Assembly (NCBI GenBank): GCA_011525685.1
Contig: WYBW01000055.1
Location: 1 to 57,154 of the forward strand
Direction of reading: 5' to 3'
Length of the DNA stretch: 57,154 nucleotides
Source: Verrucomicrobiia bacterium
GTDB taxonomy: Bacteria; Verrucomicrobiota; Verrucomicrobiia; Limisphaerales; JADLHS01
Positions 49,834-57,154 of the stretch are shown piece after piece. Position 1 is the first letter of the stretch, and every line of letters begins with the position of its first letter. The notes beneath the pieces were generated by a model that was given only the letters and a program-made list of their open reading frames with translations, did no database searches and was not told the origin of the DNA. The position numbers were made by a program, and so were the translations under genes.

Positions 49834-50805
49834 ATGAAACTGACATCTCCACGCTGGTTGCTCGCGGTTCTTGGTTTGCTGCTCGTCGTGCCCGGCTGCG
49901 GGAAACGCGAGGCCGACGGCGCGGGCGGAAAAAAGTTCAAGCTCGCCTTCGTCACCAACAATCCATCAGACTTTTGGACCATCGCGCGCGCGGGCTGCAA
50001 CGACGCCGAGAAGGAATTGGGCAACGTGTCGGTCGAGTTTCGCATACCCTCCGGCGGGAGTGCCGCCGAACAACAACAGATTCTCGATGATTTGCTTGCC
50101 AAAGGCGTGGATGGCATCGCGGTCAGCCCGGTGGACCCGGCCAACCAGACCGCCATGCTTGACAAGGTTGCGAGCCAGACGTTGTTGATCTGCCACGACA
50201 GCGACGCGCCGGCCAGTAAACGCGTCTGTTACATCGGCACGGACAACACCGCCGCCGGGGTCGAAGCCGCCAAGCTGATCAAGGAGGCGTTGCCCAACGG
50301 CGGTCGGATCATGGTCTTTGTTGGCACCCTCGACGCCCAGAACGCGAAAGAGCGTTTTGCCGGCATCAAACAGGAACTGGCCGGCTCCAAGGTGGAGATC
50401 ATTGACGTGCGCACGGATGAAACCGACCGCGTCCGGGCGCAGAAGAACGTGGAAGACACACTGGTGAAGTATCCGGACGTGGCCTGTCTCGTCGGTCTGT
50501 GGAGCTACAATGGCCCGGCGATTCTCAATGGCGTCAGAACCAGTGGCAAGACCGGGCAGGTGAAGATTGTCTGCTTTGACGAAGAGGCCGAAACGCTCGC
50601 GGGTGTGGCCTCGGGTGCAATCTACGCCACGGTGGTTCAGCAGCCCTACGAATTCGGCAAGCAGGCGATTCTCAGGATGGCCCGCCATTTGGAGGGCGAC
50701 AAGCAAGCCCTCGCCGGTGGCAAACAGATTGTTCCGACGCTGAACATCAAACAGGACAACGTGGCGGAGTTTCAGGCAAGGCTGAAGAAGCTGGTTGGCA
50801 AGTAA
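49834..50805 (+). CDS. Sugar ABC transporter substrate-binding lipoprotein (RbsB type)
   Basis: 323 residues, lipobox VVPGCGKRE near residue 22, then a type I periplasmic-binding fold: FKLAFVTNNPSDFWTIARAG, GVDGIAVSPVDPANQTAML, TDNTAAGVEAAKLIKEALP, IVCFDEEAETLAGVASGAIY and VVQQPYEFGKQA. This is the ribose/xylose/galactose class of pentose and hexose binders. With the ATPase and permease downstream it forms a complete high-affinity uptake system; L-arabinose is the expected substrate from context. Confidence 0.93.
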   Translation: MKLTSPRWLLAVLGLLLVVPGCGKREADGAGGKKFKLAFVTNNPSDFWTIARAGCNDAEKELGNVSVEFRIPSGGSAAEQQQILDDLLAKGVDGIAVSPVDPANQTAMLDKVASQTLLICHDSDAPASKRVCYIGTDNTAAGVEAAKLIKEALPNGGRIMVFVGTLDAQNAKERFAGIKQELAGSKVEIIDVRTDETDRVRAQKNVEDTLVKYPDVACLVGLWSYNGPAILNGVRTSGKTGQVKIVCFDEEAETLAGVASGAIYATVVQQPYEFGKQAILRMARHLEGDKQALAGGKQIVPTLNIKQDNVAEFQARLKKLVGK

Positions 50806-50850
50806 GCCATTCACGCCAGGCAGGGCAAGGTCGAATGTTTGCGCCTGGGG

Positions 50851-50923
50851 AAGTGGGTAAGCGGGCGGGTGAGATTTGGGGAGGCTGAAGCTCCCGCTCG
50901 CTCGCTCTCTCACTTGCCCACTT
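50851..50923. repeat. Inverted repeat between transporter genes (family 8)
   Basis: AAGTGGGTAAGCGGGCGGGT at 50851 onward is mirrored imperfectly by CTCACTTGCCCACTT at 50909-50923, with Ser-rich-looking CTCGCTCGCTC in between. It occupies most of the 163-bp gap between the binding-protein and ATPase genes. A stem here could also tune expression of the abundant binding protein relative to the ATPase, as REP elements do in malE-type operons. Confidence 0.5.
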
Positions 50924-50968
50924 TCGCGGTGGTCTTAAAGCTCTGTCTCGTCGGTTGCTACAAGGCTC

Positions 50969-52498
50969 ATGACGACATCGCCGCTGCTCGAAATGCGCGG
51001 AATCGCCAAGCGATTCCCGGGCGTGGTGGCATTGGACGACGTAAACCTGGAGGTCGGGCGGGGGGAAGTCGTCGCGCTCTGCGGCGAAAACGGCGCGGGC
51101 AAATCCACCCTCATGAAAATCCTGGGCGGCGTGTACCAGCCCGATGCCGGCGAGATCCGGGTGGAAGGTCAGCCTGTCAGAATCCTGAAAGTCACTGACG
51201 CGATGAAGCTGGGCATCGCCTTCATTCACCAGGAATTGAACGTCCTCGACAATCTCGACGTGGCGGCCAACGTTTTTCTGGGACGCGAACCTTTGCTCGG
51301 TCCGTTCCGACTGATTGACCAAAAGCGAATTCACGCGGACACCGAGCCATACTTGAAACGGCTGGGCTTGAACATTTCCAGCCGCACCCGGCTCGACCGG
51401 CTCTCGCTCGCCCAACAGCAGATGGTGGAGATCGCCAAGGCGCTGTCGCTCAATGCTCGCCTCATCATCATGGATGAGCCCACTTCAAGCCTCACGCTGT
51501 CCGAGACCGAACGGTTGCTGGCGTTGGTCCGCGAGTTGAGCCAGCAGGGCGTAAGCGTCATTTATATCTCCCACCGGCTGGGGGAGGTGGCGCTGTGCGC
51601 CGATCGGGTCGTGGTGTTGCGTGATGGCAGGAACGCGGGCCAGTTGAAGCGGGACGAGATTTTGCACGACCGCATTGTGAGCCTGATGGTCGGCCGGGAG
51701 ATCAAGAGTTTTTACGTCGAGTCGGCGGCCAGGCGGGTGGCCGGGTTTCTACAGGTTCGCAATCTGCGGACCGGTCGTTATCCGGCCAGGGCGGTTTCGT
51801 TCGACGCCGGCAAGGGTGAGATTCTTGGCTTCGCGGGACTGGTGGGAGCGGGCCGGTCGGAAGTGGCCAAGGCGATTGTCGGATTGGACCGCGCCGCCAC
51901 GGGTGACATCAAGCTCGGCGGCGAGTCGGTGCCCGTCGGCAATCCGCGTGCCGCCATTCGTCGCGGTATTTACCTCGTGCCGGAGGACCGGCGGGGAGAA
52001 GGCCTGGTGGTGGGCATGTGCGTGCGGGAGAATATCACGCTGCCCTCGCTCAAACGCTTTGCCCCCTTCAACCTGATCCGGCGCGATCGCGAGCGCAAAA
52101 CGGCCGAGGAACAGATGGTGTCGCTGAAGATCAAAGCGCCCGGCGCCGAGACGCTGGTGTTGAACCTCAGCGGCGGCAATCAGCAAAAGGTCGTGCTCGG
52201 CAAGTGGCTGGCAATGAATCCCAAGGTCATGATCCTGGACGAGCCGACGCGCGGCATTGATGTGGGCGCGAAGGCGGAGATTTATCGGCTGATGCGGGCG
52301 CTGGCCGGACAGGGCACGGTGATCCTGATGATCAGCAGCGATATGGAAGAAGTATTGCACGTGAGCGACCGCGTGGCCGTGATGCACGAAGGCCAGATTA
52401 CGGGGGTGCTGGAACGCGCCGATTGCACCGAGGAGAACATCATGCAACTGGCGGTGGGTGGGACCGTGGCGGCGGCCAGAGCCGCAGACATGAACTGA
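50969..52498 (+). CDS. Sugar ABC transporter ATP-binding protein (RbsA/XylG type, two ABC domains)
   Basis: 509 residues. First domain: Walker A GENGAGKST (39-47), signature LSLAQQQMVEIAKAL, Walker B LIIMDEPTSSL. Second domain: degenerate Walker A GLVGAGRSE, canonical signature LSGGNQQKVVLGKWL, Walker B VMILDEPTRGIDVGAK. The altered second P-loop is normal for this carbohydrate importer class. It energises the permease encoded 85 bp downstream. Confidence 0.95.
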   Translation: MTTSPLLEMRGIAKRFPGVVALDDVNLEVGRGEVVALCGENGAGKSTLMKILGGVYQPDAGEIRVEGQPVRILKVTDAMKLGIAFIHQELNVLDNLDVAANVFLGREPLLGPFRLIDQKRIHADTEPYLKRLGLNISSRTRLDRLSLAQQQMVEIAKALSLNARLIIMDEPTSSLTLSETERLLALVRELSQQGVSVIYISHRLGEVALCADRVVVLRDGRNAGQLKRDEILHDRIVSLMVGREIKSFYVESAARRVAGFLQVRNLRTGRYPARAVSFDAGKGEILGFAGLVGAGRSEVAKAIVGLDRAATGDIKLGGESVPVGNPRAAIRRGIYLVPEDRRGEGLVVGMCVRENITLPSLKRFAPFNLIRRDRERKTAEEQMVSLKIKAPGAETLVLNLSGGNQQKVVLGKWLAMNPKVMILDEPTRGIDVGAKAEIYRLMRALAGQGTVILMISSDMEEVLHVSDRVAVMHEGQITGVLERADCTEENIMQLAVGGTVAAARAADMN

Positions 52499-52583
52499 AC
52501 GTGGCATGCTTGGAGAACGTTCCAACTCACCCCTGACGCCTCTTACATGGGGAGACGGAAGACCAGGGTGAAGGTTTGGTGAT

Positions 52584-53540
52584 ATGAAGAAAGAACTGGG
52601 CATTTTGACCTTGCTGATTCTGCTCTGCACGGTGACGGCTGTTTTGAATCCGCGGTTCATATCCGCTCCCAACCTGCTCAACCTGGCCAACAGCATCGGC
52701 CTGTTCGGCATTTTCAGTCTCGGTCTGGGACTGGTGATCATTACTGGCGGCATTGACTTGTCGGTCGGTTCGGTGTTTGCCTTGACGGGCGTGCTGCTGG
52801 CAATGGCGCTCACGGAGTGGAACTGGCCGTGGCCGCTGGCCGCCGCGATGGCCATCGCCATCCCCACCGCGCTGGGTTGGGGAAACGGCTGGTTGATCAC
52901 CCGCCTCAAGATTCAACCGTTTGTGGTGACTTTGTGCGGGCTGCTGCTTTATCGCGGCCTGGCGCGGTTCATCGCCAACGACGGCACCAAGGGATTCGGC
53001 AACGCCGAGGGCTTTGAGATGCTCCGCGACTTGTCGAAAGGGAAACTCCTTGGGCTGCCGATGCCATTCGTGATTTTGATCGTCATCACGGTCATCCTTT
53101 GGTTCGTGCTGCATCGCTCGACTTACGGACGTTATCTATTCGCCGTCGGACGCAACGAGGAAGCCACGCGCTTTTCCGGCATCAACACGCGACTTGTCAT
53201 TGCCAGCAGCTACGTGGTGGCGGGCGGGCTGACCGGCATTGCTGGCATCCTGCTGGCGTTTTATACCAATTCCATCTCCCCATCCAACCACGGAAGCTTC
53301 TATGAGCTGTACGGCATCGCCGCGGCGGTGCTCGGCGGGTGCAGCCTGCGCGGTGGGGAAGGCTCGGTGATCGGCATCATCATCGGTACGGCGCTGTTCC
53401 AGGTCCTGCAGAACGTCGTCAATCTCCTGGGCATCCCAAGTTCGCTCAACTTCACGGTCATGGGTGCCGTGGTGCTCATCGGCGTGCTGGCCGACCAGAT
53501 CATACAAAAGCGCGCGGCCCGCAAACAACTGCGGGTGTAA
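52584..53540 (+). CDS. Sugar ABC transporter permease (RbsC type)
   Basis: 318 residues with about 8-10 hydrophobic helices. Typical blocks are FSLGLGLVIITGGIDLSVGS, GWGNGWLITRLKIQPFVVTL, AVGRNEEATRFSGINTRLV and GIAAAVLGGCSLRGGEGSVIG. Probably functions as a homodimer with the ATPase and the binding lipoprotein. Last gene of the arabinose operon; it converges on the PL22-like gene with only 8 bp between stops. Confidence 0.95.
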   Translation: MKKELGILTLLILLCTVTAVLNPRFISAPNLLNLANSIGLFGIFSLGLGLVIITGGIDLSVGSVFALTGVLLAMALTEWNWPWPLAAAMAIAIPTALGWGNGWLITRLKIQPFVVTLCGLLLYRGLARFIANDGTKGFGNAEGFEMLRDLSKGKLLGLPMPFVILIVITVILWFVLHRSTYGRYLFAVGRNEEATRFSGINTRLVIASSYVVAGGLTGIAGILLAFYTNSISPSNHGSFYELYGIAAAVLGGCSLRGGEGSVIGIIIGTALFQVLQNVVNLLGIPSSLNFTVMGAVVLIGVLADQIIQKRAARKQLRV

Positions 53541-53548
53541 TTGCGGAA

Positions 53549-54886
53549 TTATCTGCGCCGCTTCAACCGCAGCCCGCCGTCGTCGGCGTTAGCGTTTTGC
53601 CAGAGCTTCGGGATGAAAGCGACACAGACATTCAAATCGCCCAATAGATGGGAGGCGAAGATGACCTTCTCGCCTTTGCGATCCCAGCCTACGTGCGGGT
53701 GCTCACCCTGGCCATAAGTGCGGTGTTCGGAGGTGAGCAGATGCGGCCGCGTGGTCCGGCCCTCAAACAGCATGATGTCGCCGTGCCAGTTGTCCGCGGC
53801 GATCCAGCGCCCATCCGCGCTGCCGGCGGCGTGCCACCAATTCAGCCGGGCGGCGTCCGAAGGAGAAGCCTCCGGCCACCAGGATCCGGCGCCAACGATT
53901 CGCACCTCACCGGTGTGTACATCCAGCGTTTTCACATGGGACAACACCGCGGGCGGCGGCATGGCCTGCTCGGCTCCGCAGAAGAGAATCTGGTTGTTGA
54001 CCCACCACGATTCGTGGGTGACCAGCTCGCCCTCCACTGCCAGATAGACGTTGCGCGGGATGCGCTCGCGAATGTCCACCACCCACAAGCGTTGACCGCG
54101 TCCGGCGTAATTCTCCGGTCCGGCAAGGCCGGGCGGAGGCCCGGCGACGTCACCCTCCCGGCCGCGGCCCGCAAAGCTGAGGAGATTCGGATTGGTGCGG
54201 CTCCATTGCACATGACCGCCGTAGCCGGGCGGCTCCGGCAGGCGGCAGATTTCACTGAGCGCGCCACTGCGGAGATTGACTTTGTAGATGGTTGGTCCGC
54301 GGCTGGGATCGCTGAACCGCGTCACTCCCAAAGCCGCGTACTTGCCGTCGCAACTGGGATTGAGCGCGGTGGAGGGAGCGCCGTCCGGCAAGACGCACAA
54401 AACACGCTCGGTGGCTGTGACGCTGGAGCGGCCCTTGAAGCTCGCAGCGGGGCGAATGGCAAGTTTGATTTCCACAATCTCCCGCCCGCGCACGGCCAGC
54501 ACGCTGTTTCCTCTGGCTGCGGCCGTCGCTCCGCCGAACCCACCGCGCGGGCTGTGGAAGCGTATCAACTCGCCGGTCGCCGTCACATAACCCATCAATC
54601 CGCCATTGGTCCGCGCGGAGGTGAAAAGAATTACCGACTCGTCGGCCAGCCAGGAGTGTTCGTGAAAGTAGAGGTTCACGTCCTTTTCCGGAGCGGTCGT
54701 GAGGAAGAGCAATTCCGCTCCGGTTTTGGGATCGGTCACGCGCCGCTGCTCGGGCGGCAGGACTTCGAGCGGATAGGAATCCCCGCGTCCGAAGGCGCTG
54801 CAGGTGACGATAACGAGCATTGCCAGGCTGAGGCTGGCTTGGACCTGAAGCAGCCGCGCGGCGCGAGAAAGTTCTGCGAGATTCAT
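53549..54886 (-). CDS. Oligogalacturonate lyase-like (PL22-type) exported propeller protein
   Basis: About 445 residues from the ATG at 54886 (the frame opens at a TTG at 54901). A hydrophobic leader (ASLSLAMLVIVTCSAFG) suggests export or a membrane anchor. The pattern of a seven-bladed PL22 propeller is present: LYFHEHSWLADESVILF, GGHVQWSRTNPNLLSF, VTHESWWVNNQILF and GEHPHVGWDRKGEKVIF, which supply several His residues as for the manganese site of oligogalacturonate lyases. It would cut unsaturated or saturated galacturonate oligomers, which fits a pectin side-chain (arabinan) degrading neighbourhood. TolB-like propellers are the alternative. Confidence 0.75.
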   Translation of the reverse strand: MNLAELSRAARLLQVQASLSLAMLVIVTCSAFGRGDSYPLEVLPPEQRRVTDPKTGAELLFLTTAPEKDVNLYFHEHSWLADESVILFTSARTNGGLMGYVTATGELIRFHSPRGGFGGATAAARGNSVLAVRGREIVEIKLAIRPAASFKGRSSVTATERVLCVLPDGAPSTALNPSCDGKYAALGVTRFSDPSRGPTIYKVNLRSGALSEICRLPEPPGYGGHVQWSRTNPNLLSFAGRGREGDVAGPPPGLAGPENYAGRGQRLWVVDIRERIPRNVYLAVEGELVTHESWWVNNQILFCGAEQAMPPPAVLSHVKTLDVHTGEVRIVGAGSWWPEASPSDAARLNWWHAAGSADGRWIAADNWHGDIMLFEGRTTRPHLLTSEHRTYGQGEHPHVGWDRKGEKVIFASHLLGDLNVCVAFIPKLWQNANADDGGLRLKRRR

Positions 54887-54934
54887 GGTGTTATGGCTCA
54901 AACCCGCACATCAGAAGTGGACAGTAATGGTTGA

Positions 54935-54956
54935 GGACCTACGTAAGTCTAGGTCC
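54935..54956. promoter_or_regulatory. Inverted repeat GGACCTA-N8-TAGGTCC upstream of the PEP-CTERM gene
   Basis: Perfect 7-bp arms separated by CGTAAGTC. It lies between the divergent starts of the PL22-like gene (54886, minus) and the PEP-CTERM gene (55070, plus), 113 bp before the latter. The size and spacing fit a dimeric regulator's operator. No sigma-54 signature accompanies it. Confidence 0.45.
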
Positions 54957-55069
54957 GGTACACCGCCCGAATCAATCAATTTCCCGCATTTTAGGGCTTG
55001 ACGCGCGCAGCGCGGATTTGCTAGTGGATTTCGCAGTCAGCAGCGGCAAAATAAGTCAACCCTTAACTT

Positions 55070-55915
55070 ATGAAAAGAATGTTGAACGACTGCTTCGCTC
55101 CAAAGTCCTTGCGTCCTTTGTTCCCATCACTCGGTCGGCCGGTTCTGAGCACCCTTGTGGCAAGTGTGCTCATGTTTGGGGCGTCCGGGGGGCAGGCCCA
55201 GATCGTCGTCTCGGACGACTTCTCGGACGGAGATGACACCGACAACCCGACTTGGACACGGCTTTCGGGATATGTGGGCTCGACCGGCCAGGCGTGGCAA
55301 GTGGGAGGCGGGACCAACATCCCCAACGCTTACCGCCTGCTGGCCCCGAACAATGGTGTTTCTGGATTAGGTTTCGTGGGAAGTTACACCGGACCTTCCA
55401 TCGCCGATGGAAGGGTGGAGGTTGACTTCATTCAGTTTGGCGGTCCTGGAGCCAATCCGGTTTTCGGCGTGGCGGGCCGTTTGAACGGGGACAATGGTGT
55501 GGGAGCGCTTACGGGCTACAGCTACGCGTATGAGCCGTTTGCGGCCGGACTGGCCGGGGAGTTGGTGCTCTACCGAATCAACCCGGGCATTTCGATCACG
55601 GATCTCGGCTCGGAACAAATCAGTCTCGATCCGGCGAAGGACTACCGGTTTGTGCTGGAGTTCAGTGGTTCGACCATCTCAGGAAGGGTGTTTGAGATTG
55701 GCGGTGGTCTCATAGCCGAAAGAACGGTGACCGACTCCACTTACGCCAGCGGCTTCTCCGGCGTGCTTGGTTACAGTCAAACGGGTGTCGCCCCAACCGA
55801 TTTCACTGTGGACAACTTCCTGGTGGTCGTTCCCGAGCCGGGTTTTGGTGTGTTGGTCGTGCTGGGTGCCATGGGACTTCTGGCTGGTCGCCGGCTCTGG
55901 CAGACCCGCTCCTGA
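55070..55915 (+). CDS. PEP-CTERM sorting-domain protein
   Basis: 281 residues. Signal peptide around LVASVLMFGASGGQAQ, a beta-rich extracellular domain of unknown family (about 45-250), and a C-terminal PEP-CTERM tripartite signal: VPEPGFG, hydrophobic VLVVLGAMGLLAG, then basic RRLWQTRS. Such proteins are processed by exosortase and sent to the envelope or the extracellular matrix. No exosortase is encoded in the window. A terminator-like hairpin follows the gene. Confidence 0.9.
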   Translation: MKRMLNDCFAPKSLRPLFPSLGRPVLSTLVASVLMFGASGGQAQIVVSDDFSDGDDTDNPTWTRLSGYVGSTGQAWQVGGGTNIPNAYRLLAPNNGVSGLGFVGSYTGPSIADGRVEVDFIQFGGPGANPVFGVAGRLNGDNGVGALTGYSYAYEPFAAGLAGELVLYRINPGISITDLGSEQISLDPAKDYRFVLEFSGSTISGRVFEIGGGLIAERTVTDSTYASGFSGVLGYSQTGVAPTDFTVDNFLVVVPEPGFGVLVVLGAMGLLAGRRLWQTRS

Positions 55916-55941
55916 GTGCGATCATAACCAAGGCAATTGAC

Positions 55942-55978
55942 TGGCGCAGGCGCAGATGAGCCTGCGCCATTTGCTTTG
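55942..55978 (+). terminator. Rho-independent terminator-like hairpin after the PEP-CTERM gene
   Basis: TGGCGCAGGC (55942-55951) pairs perfectly with GCCTGCGCCA (55960-55969) across an 8-base loop, followed by TTTGCTTT. It lies 27 bp after the stop. Confidence 0.7.
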
Positions 55979-56470
55979 TGTGGTGTTGGGGACTTCGAGA
56001 TTTTCCACAAAGAACCCGCTGCCAGTCGTGCTGTGACATAGCCAGCTCCAGCGGTACTGGGATTGCCGCAAGACTTCCACAGGCCGGTGTAAGGTCGAAA
56101 CCCGCTCGTTTACTGGCGCAGGGCAGGGGAGAATCACGATTGCCACAGGGGAAAAGGCCCGACGCTCTCAGTGTCTGGCCTGCCCCGGGTAACATGTGAA
56201 TTTGGCCAATTGAGACCCTCGCTGCCCGTTCCTCATTCCGCGCCATGAACACCCGAAGGCATCTCCAATGCTTTGAATCGCAAGTTCATGTATAGTCCCA
56301 CCTCGGTTCTGCCGATGTCGCCCGGTCTGGCCATTCCCGGGTTTGCCCCGGGGAGGTTCTCCTGAATGCCACCGGGGCCAATTCCGGCAATGCCCTGAAT
56401 TGTGAGGGAGGAATTACTGACGCACTGTGTCCGCAGTAAAAGGAGCAGGAACAGCAGAGCGACAAGCGAT
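55979..56470. other. Non-coding gap, nothing recognised
   Basis: About 490 bp between the terminator and the next plausible gene. I see no conserved frame, RNA gene or repeat here. Confidence 0.4.
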
Positions 56471-56824
56471 ATGAATTCAATGAGCCACACGTTTCCAGCA
56501 ACGCCAACGAGCCGTCGGAATGTGAATCAATCGAACAATGGCTGCGGCAGCCACGCCATCGCCGCTGAAGACAGGCCGCAGAGCTCCGACGAGCGTCCCC
56601 GTCCACGCCATCATCCGGAAAGGCAACCCAAGTCGCAGTCGCATCGCAACTGGACGAGCGATCCTTCCCAATTGGTCGGCAAAAAGGTCCGCAGCCGGAA
56701 GAGCGGGGCGACGTTCACCATCCGCAACGTTTTCAAGAATGGCCGCGTGGAATTGGAGAAGAGTTGGATGACCTATTCTTCGGACATTCGGACGATTGAT
56801 TTGGGTTATGAACCGTGTGTTTGA
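56471..56824 (+). CDS. Small basic protein of unknown function
   Basis: About 117 residues from ATG 56471 (the frame opens at 56402). The first 70 residues are polar and low-complexity (SSDERPRPRHHPERQPKSQS); the last 50 look folded: LVGKKVRSRKSGATFTIRNV, then FKNGRVELEKSWMTYSSDIR. No signal peptide. It stands 37 bp before the prepilin-like gene. I do not recognise a family, and the start is uncertain. Confidence 0.45.
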   Translation: MNSMSHTFPATPTSRRNVNQSNNGCGSHAIAAEDRPQSSDERPRPRHHPERQPKSQSHRNWTSDPSQLVGKKVRSRKSGATFTIRNVFKNGRVELEKSWMTYSSDIRTIDLGYEPCV

Positions 56825-56861
56825 TGTTTGTTGGACGCGAGAGCGTTGATCAAGGATGGAC

Positions 56862-57154
56862 ATGAAACTGTTTGCATCAAAATCGAAAGGCCCGCGGAAG
56901 CGCCCTCAGGCGGGGTTGACGCTGGCGGAGGTGGTGGTGGCGTTGAGCATCACCGGGCTGGCCGTCGGCGGCATCGTCTCCGGTTACACGTTCTGCACGG
57001 CTTCGGCCGAGAAGGCGGCCCTCACCTTGGCCGCCAATGCCCGGGCCATGGAGCGCATCGAGCAGACCCGCTGCGCCAAGTGGGACCTCTCGGGCTGGCC
57101 CGAGTTGGATGAACTGGTCAGCACCAATTTCCCCGATCGCAGTGTTGCCCTCGA
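56862..57154 (+). CDS. Prepilin-type protein, 5' part (runs off the window)
   Basis: The frame from ATG 56862 (AAGGA 5 bp upstream; another ATG at 56856) stays open to the end of the window. A basic leader (KSKGPRKRPQAG) is followed by LTLAEVVVALSITGLAVGGI: a type IV prepilin/pseudopilin cleavage site after Gly with Glu at +5. Downstream are ASAEKAALTLAANARAMERI and EQTRCAKWDLSGWPELD. Likely a minor pseudopilin (GspI/PilV-like) since CDS of this type carry 'LTLAEV'. Only about 97 residues are visible. Confidence 0.8.
   Translation, partial: MKLFASKSKGPRKRPQAGLTLAEVVVALSITGLAVGGIVSGYTFCTASAEKAALTLAANARAMERIEQTRCAKWDLSGWPELDELVSTNFPDRSVAL

Noticed and set aside
56477..56863. 128-codon minus frame opposite the small basic protein
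   Set aside because: No family features. The plus-strand frame ends in a plausible folded segment and is co-directional with the prepilin-like gene.

Overview
The window reads as a chromosomal segment of a Verrucomicrobiota bacterium, most likely of the Pedosphaera/Limisphaera type (former subdivision 3). Pointers to this are the DUF1552 + DUF1592 gene pair, Tat-exported Gfo/Idh/MocA oxidoreductases, a PEP-CTERM protein, prepilin-like proteins, a DUF1573-cytochrome c fusion, a two-component-regulator-type propeller remnant, high GC, and a heavy load of palindromic intergenic repeats. The assignment comes from gene content alone, without a database search.

Layout. 0-5 kb (+): exported serine hydrolase, Asp-box sialidase-like protein, DUF1573/cytochrome c protein, ThrH-like phosphatase. 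5-10 kb (-): a tightly packed operon of sugar isomerase/epimerase, Tat-type MocA oxidoreductase, and an alpha/beta-hydrolase fused to an (alpha/alpha)-barrel. 10-11.3 kb: a dead locus in which a propeller sensor remnant is joined to a transposase remnant. 11.4-15.5 kb (-): DUF1552 and DUF1592/PA14/cytochrome genes. 15.9-27.1 kb (+): a close-packed series starting with a giant exported protein whose reading frame is broken near its 3' end, then a serpin, an exported ORFan, a prepilin-like protein, a GT39-type glycosyltransferase, a GtrA remnant and an HD-domain protein. 27.1-30 kb (-): a second Tat MocA oxidoreductase and a second serpin. 30.4-53.5 kb (+): an L-arabinose polysaccharide locus. 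53.5-54.9 kb (-): oligogalacturonate-lyase-like protein. 55-57 kb (+): PEP-CTERM protein, small unknown protein, truncated prepilin-like gene.

The arabinose locus is a full pathway. Exported GH127, GH43-like and three GH51 enzymes would release L-arabinose from arabinan, arabinoxylan or hydroxyproline-linked side chains. A lipoprotein mutarotase and a ribose/xylose-type ABC transporter (binding protein, double ATPase, permease) take it up. AraA, AraB and AraD convert it to D-xylulose 5-phosphate. A XylR/AraC-type regulator sits just upstream of araA. The neighbouring PL22-like gene adds pectin backbone degradation.

Most unusual points: (1) the frame-shifted C-terminus of the giant protein carries a His-Gly ... 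Asp-Gly-Cys pattern with about 50 residues between His and Cys, as in caspase-fold enzymes, and the next gene, 10 bp on, is an inhibitory-type serpin; (2) eight 14-bp tandem repeats sit between a good ATG/Shine-Dalgarno and that giant ORF, so copy number would decide whether this ATG is in frame; (3) at least four palindromic repeat families lie in frame inside otherwise intact protein genes, including araB, with three families in a single glycosyltransferase gene.
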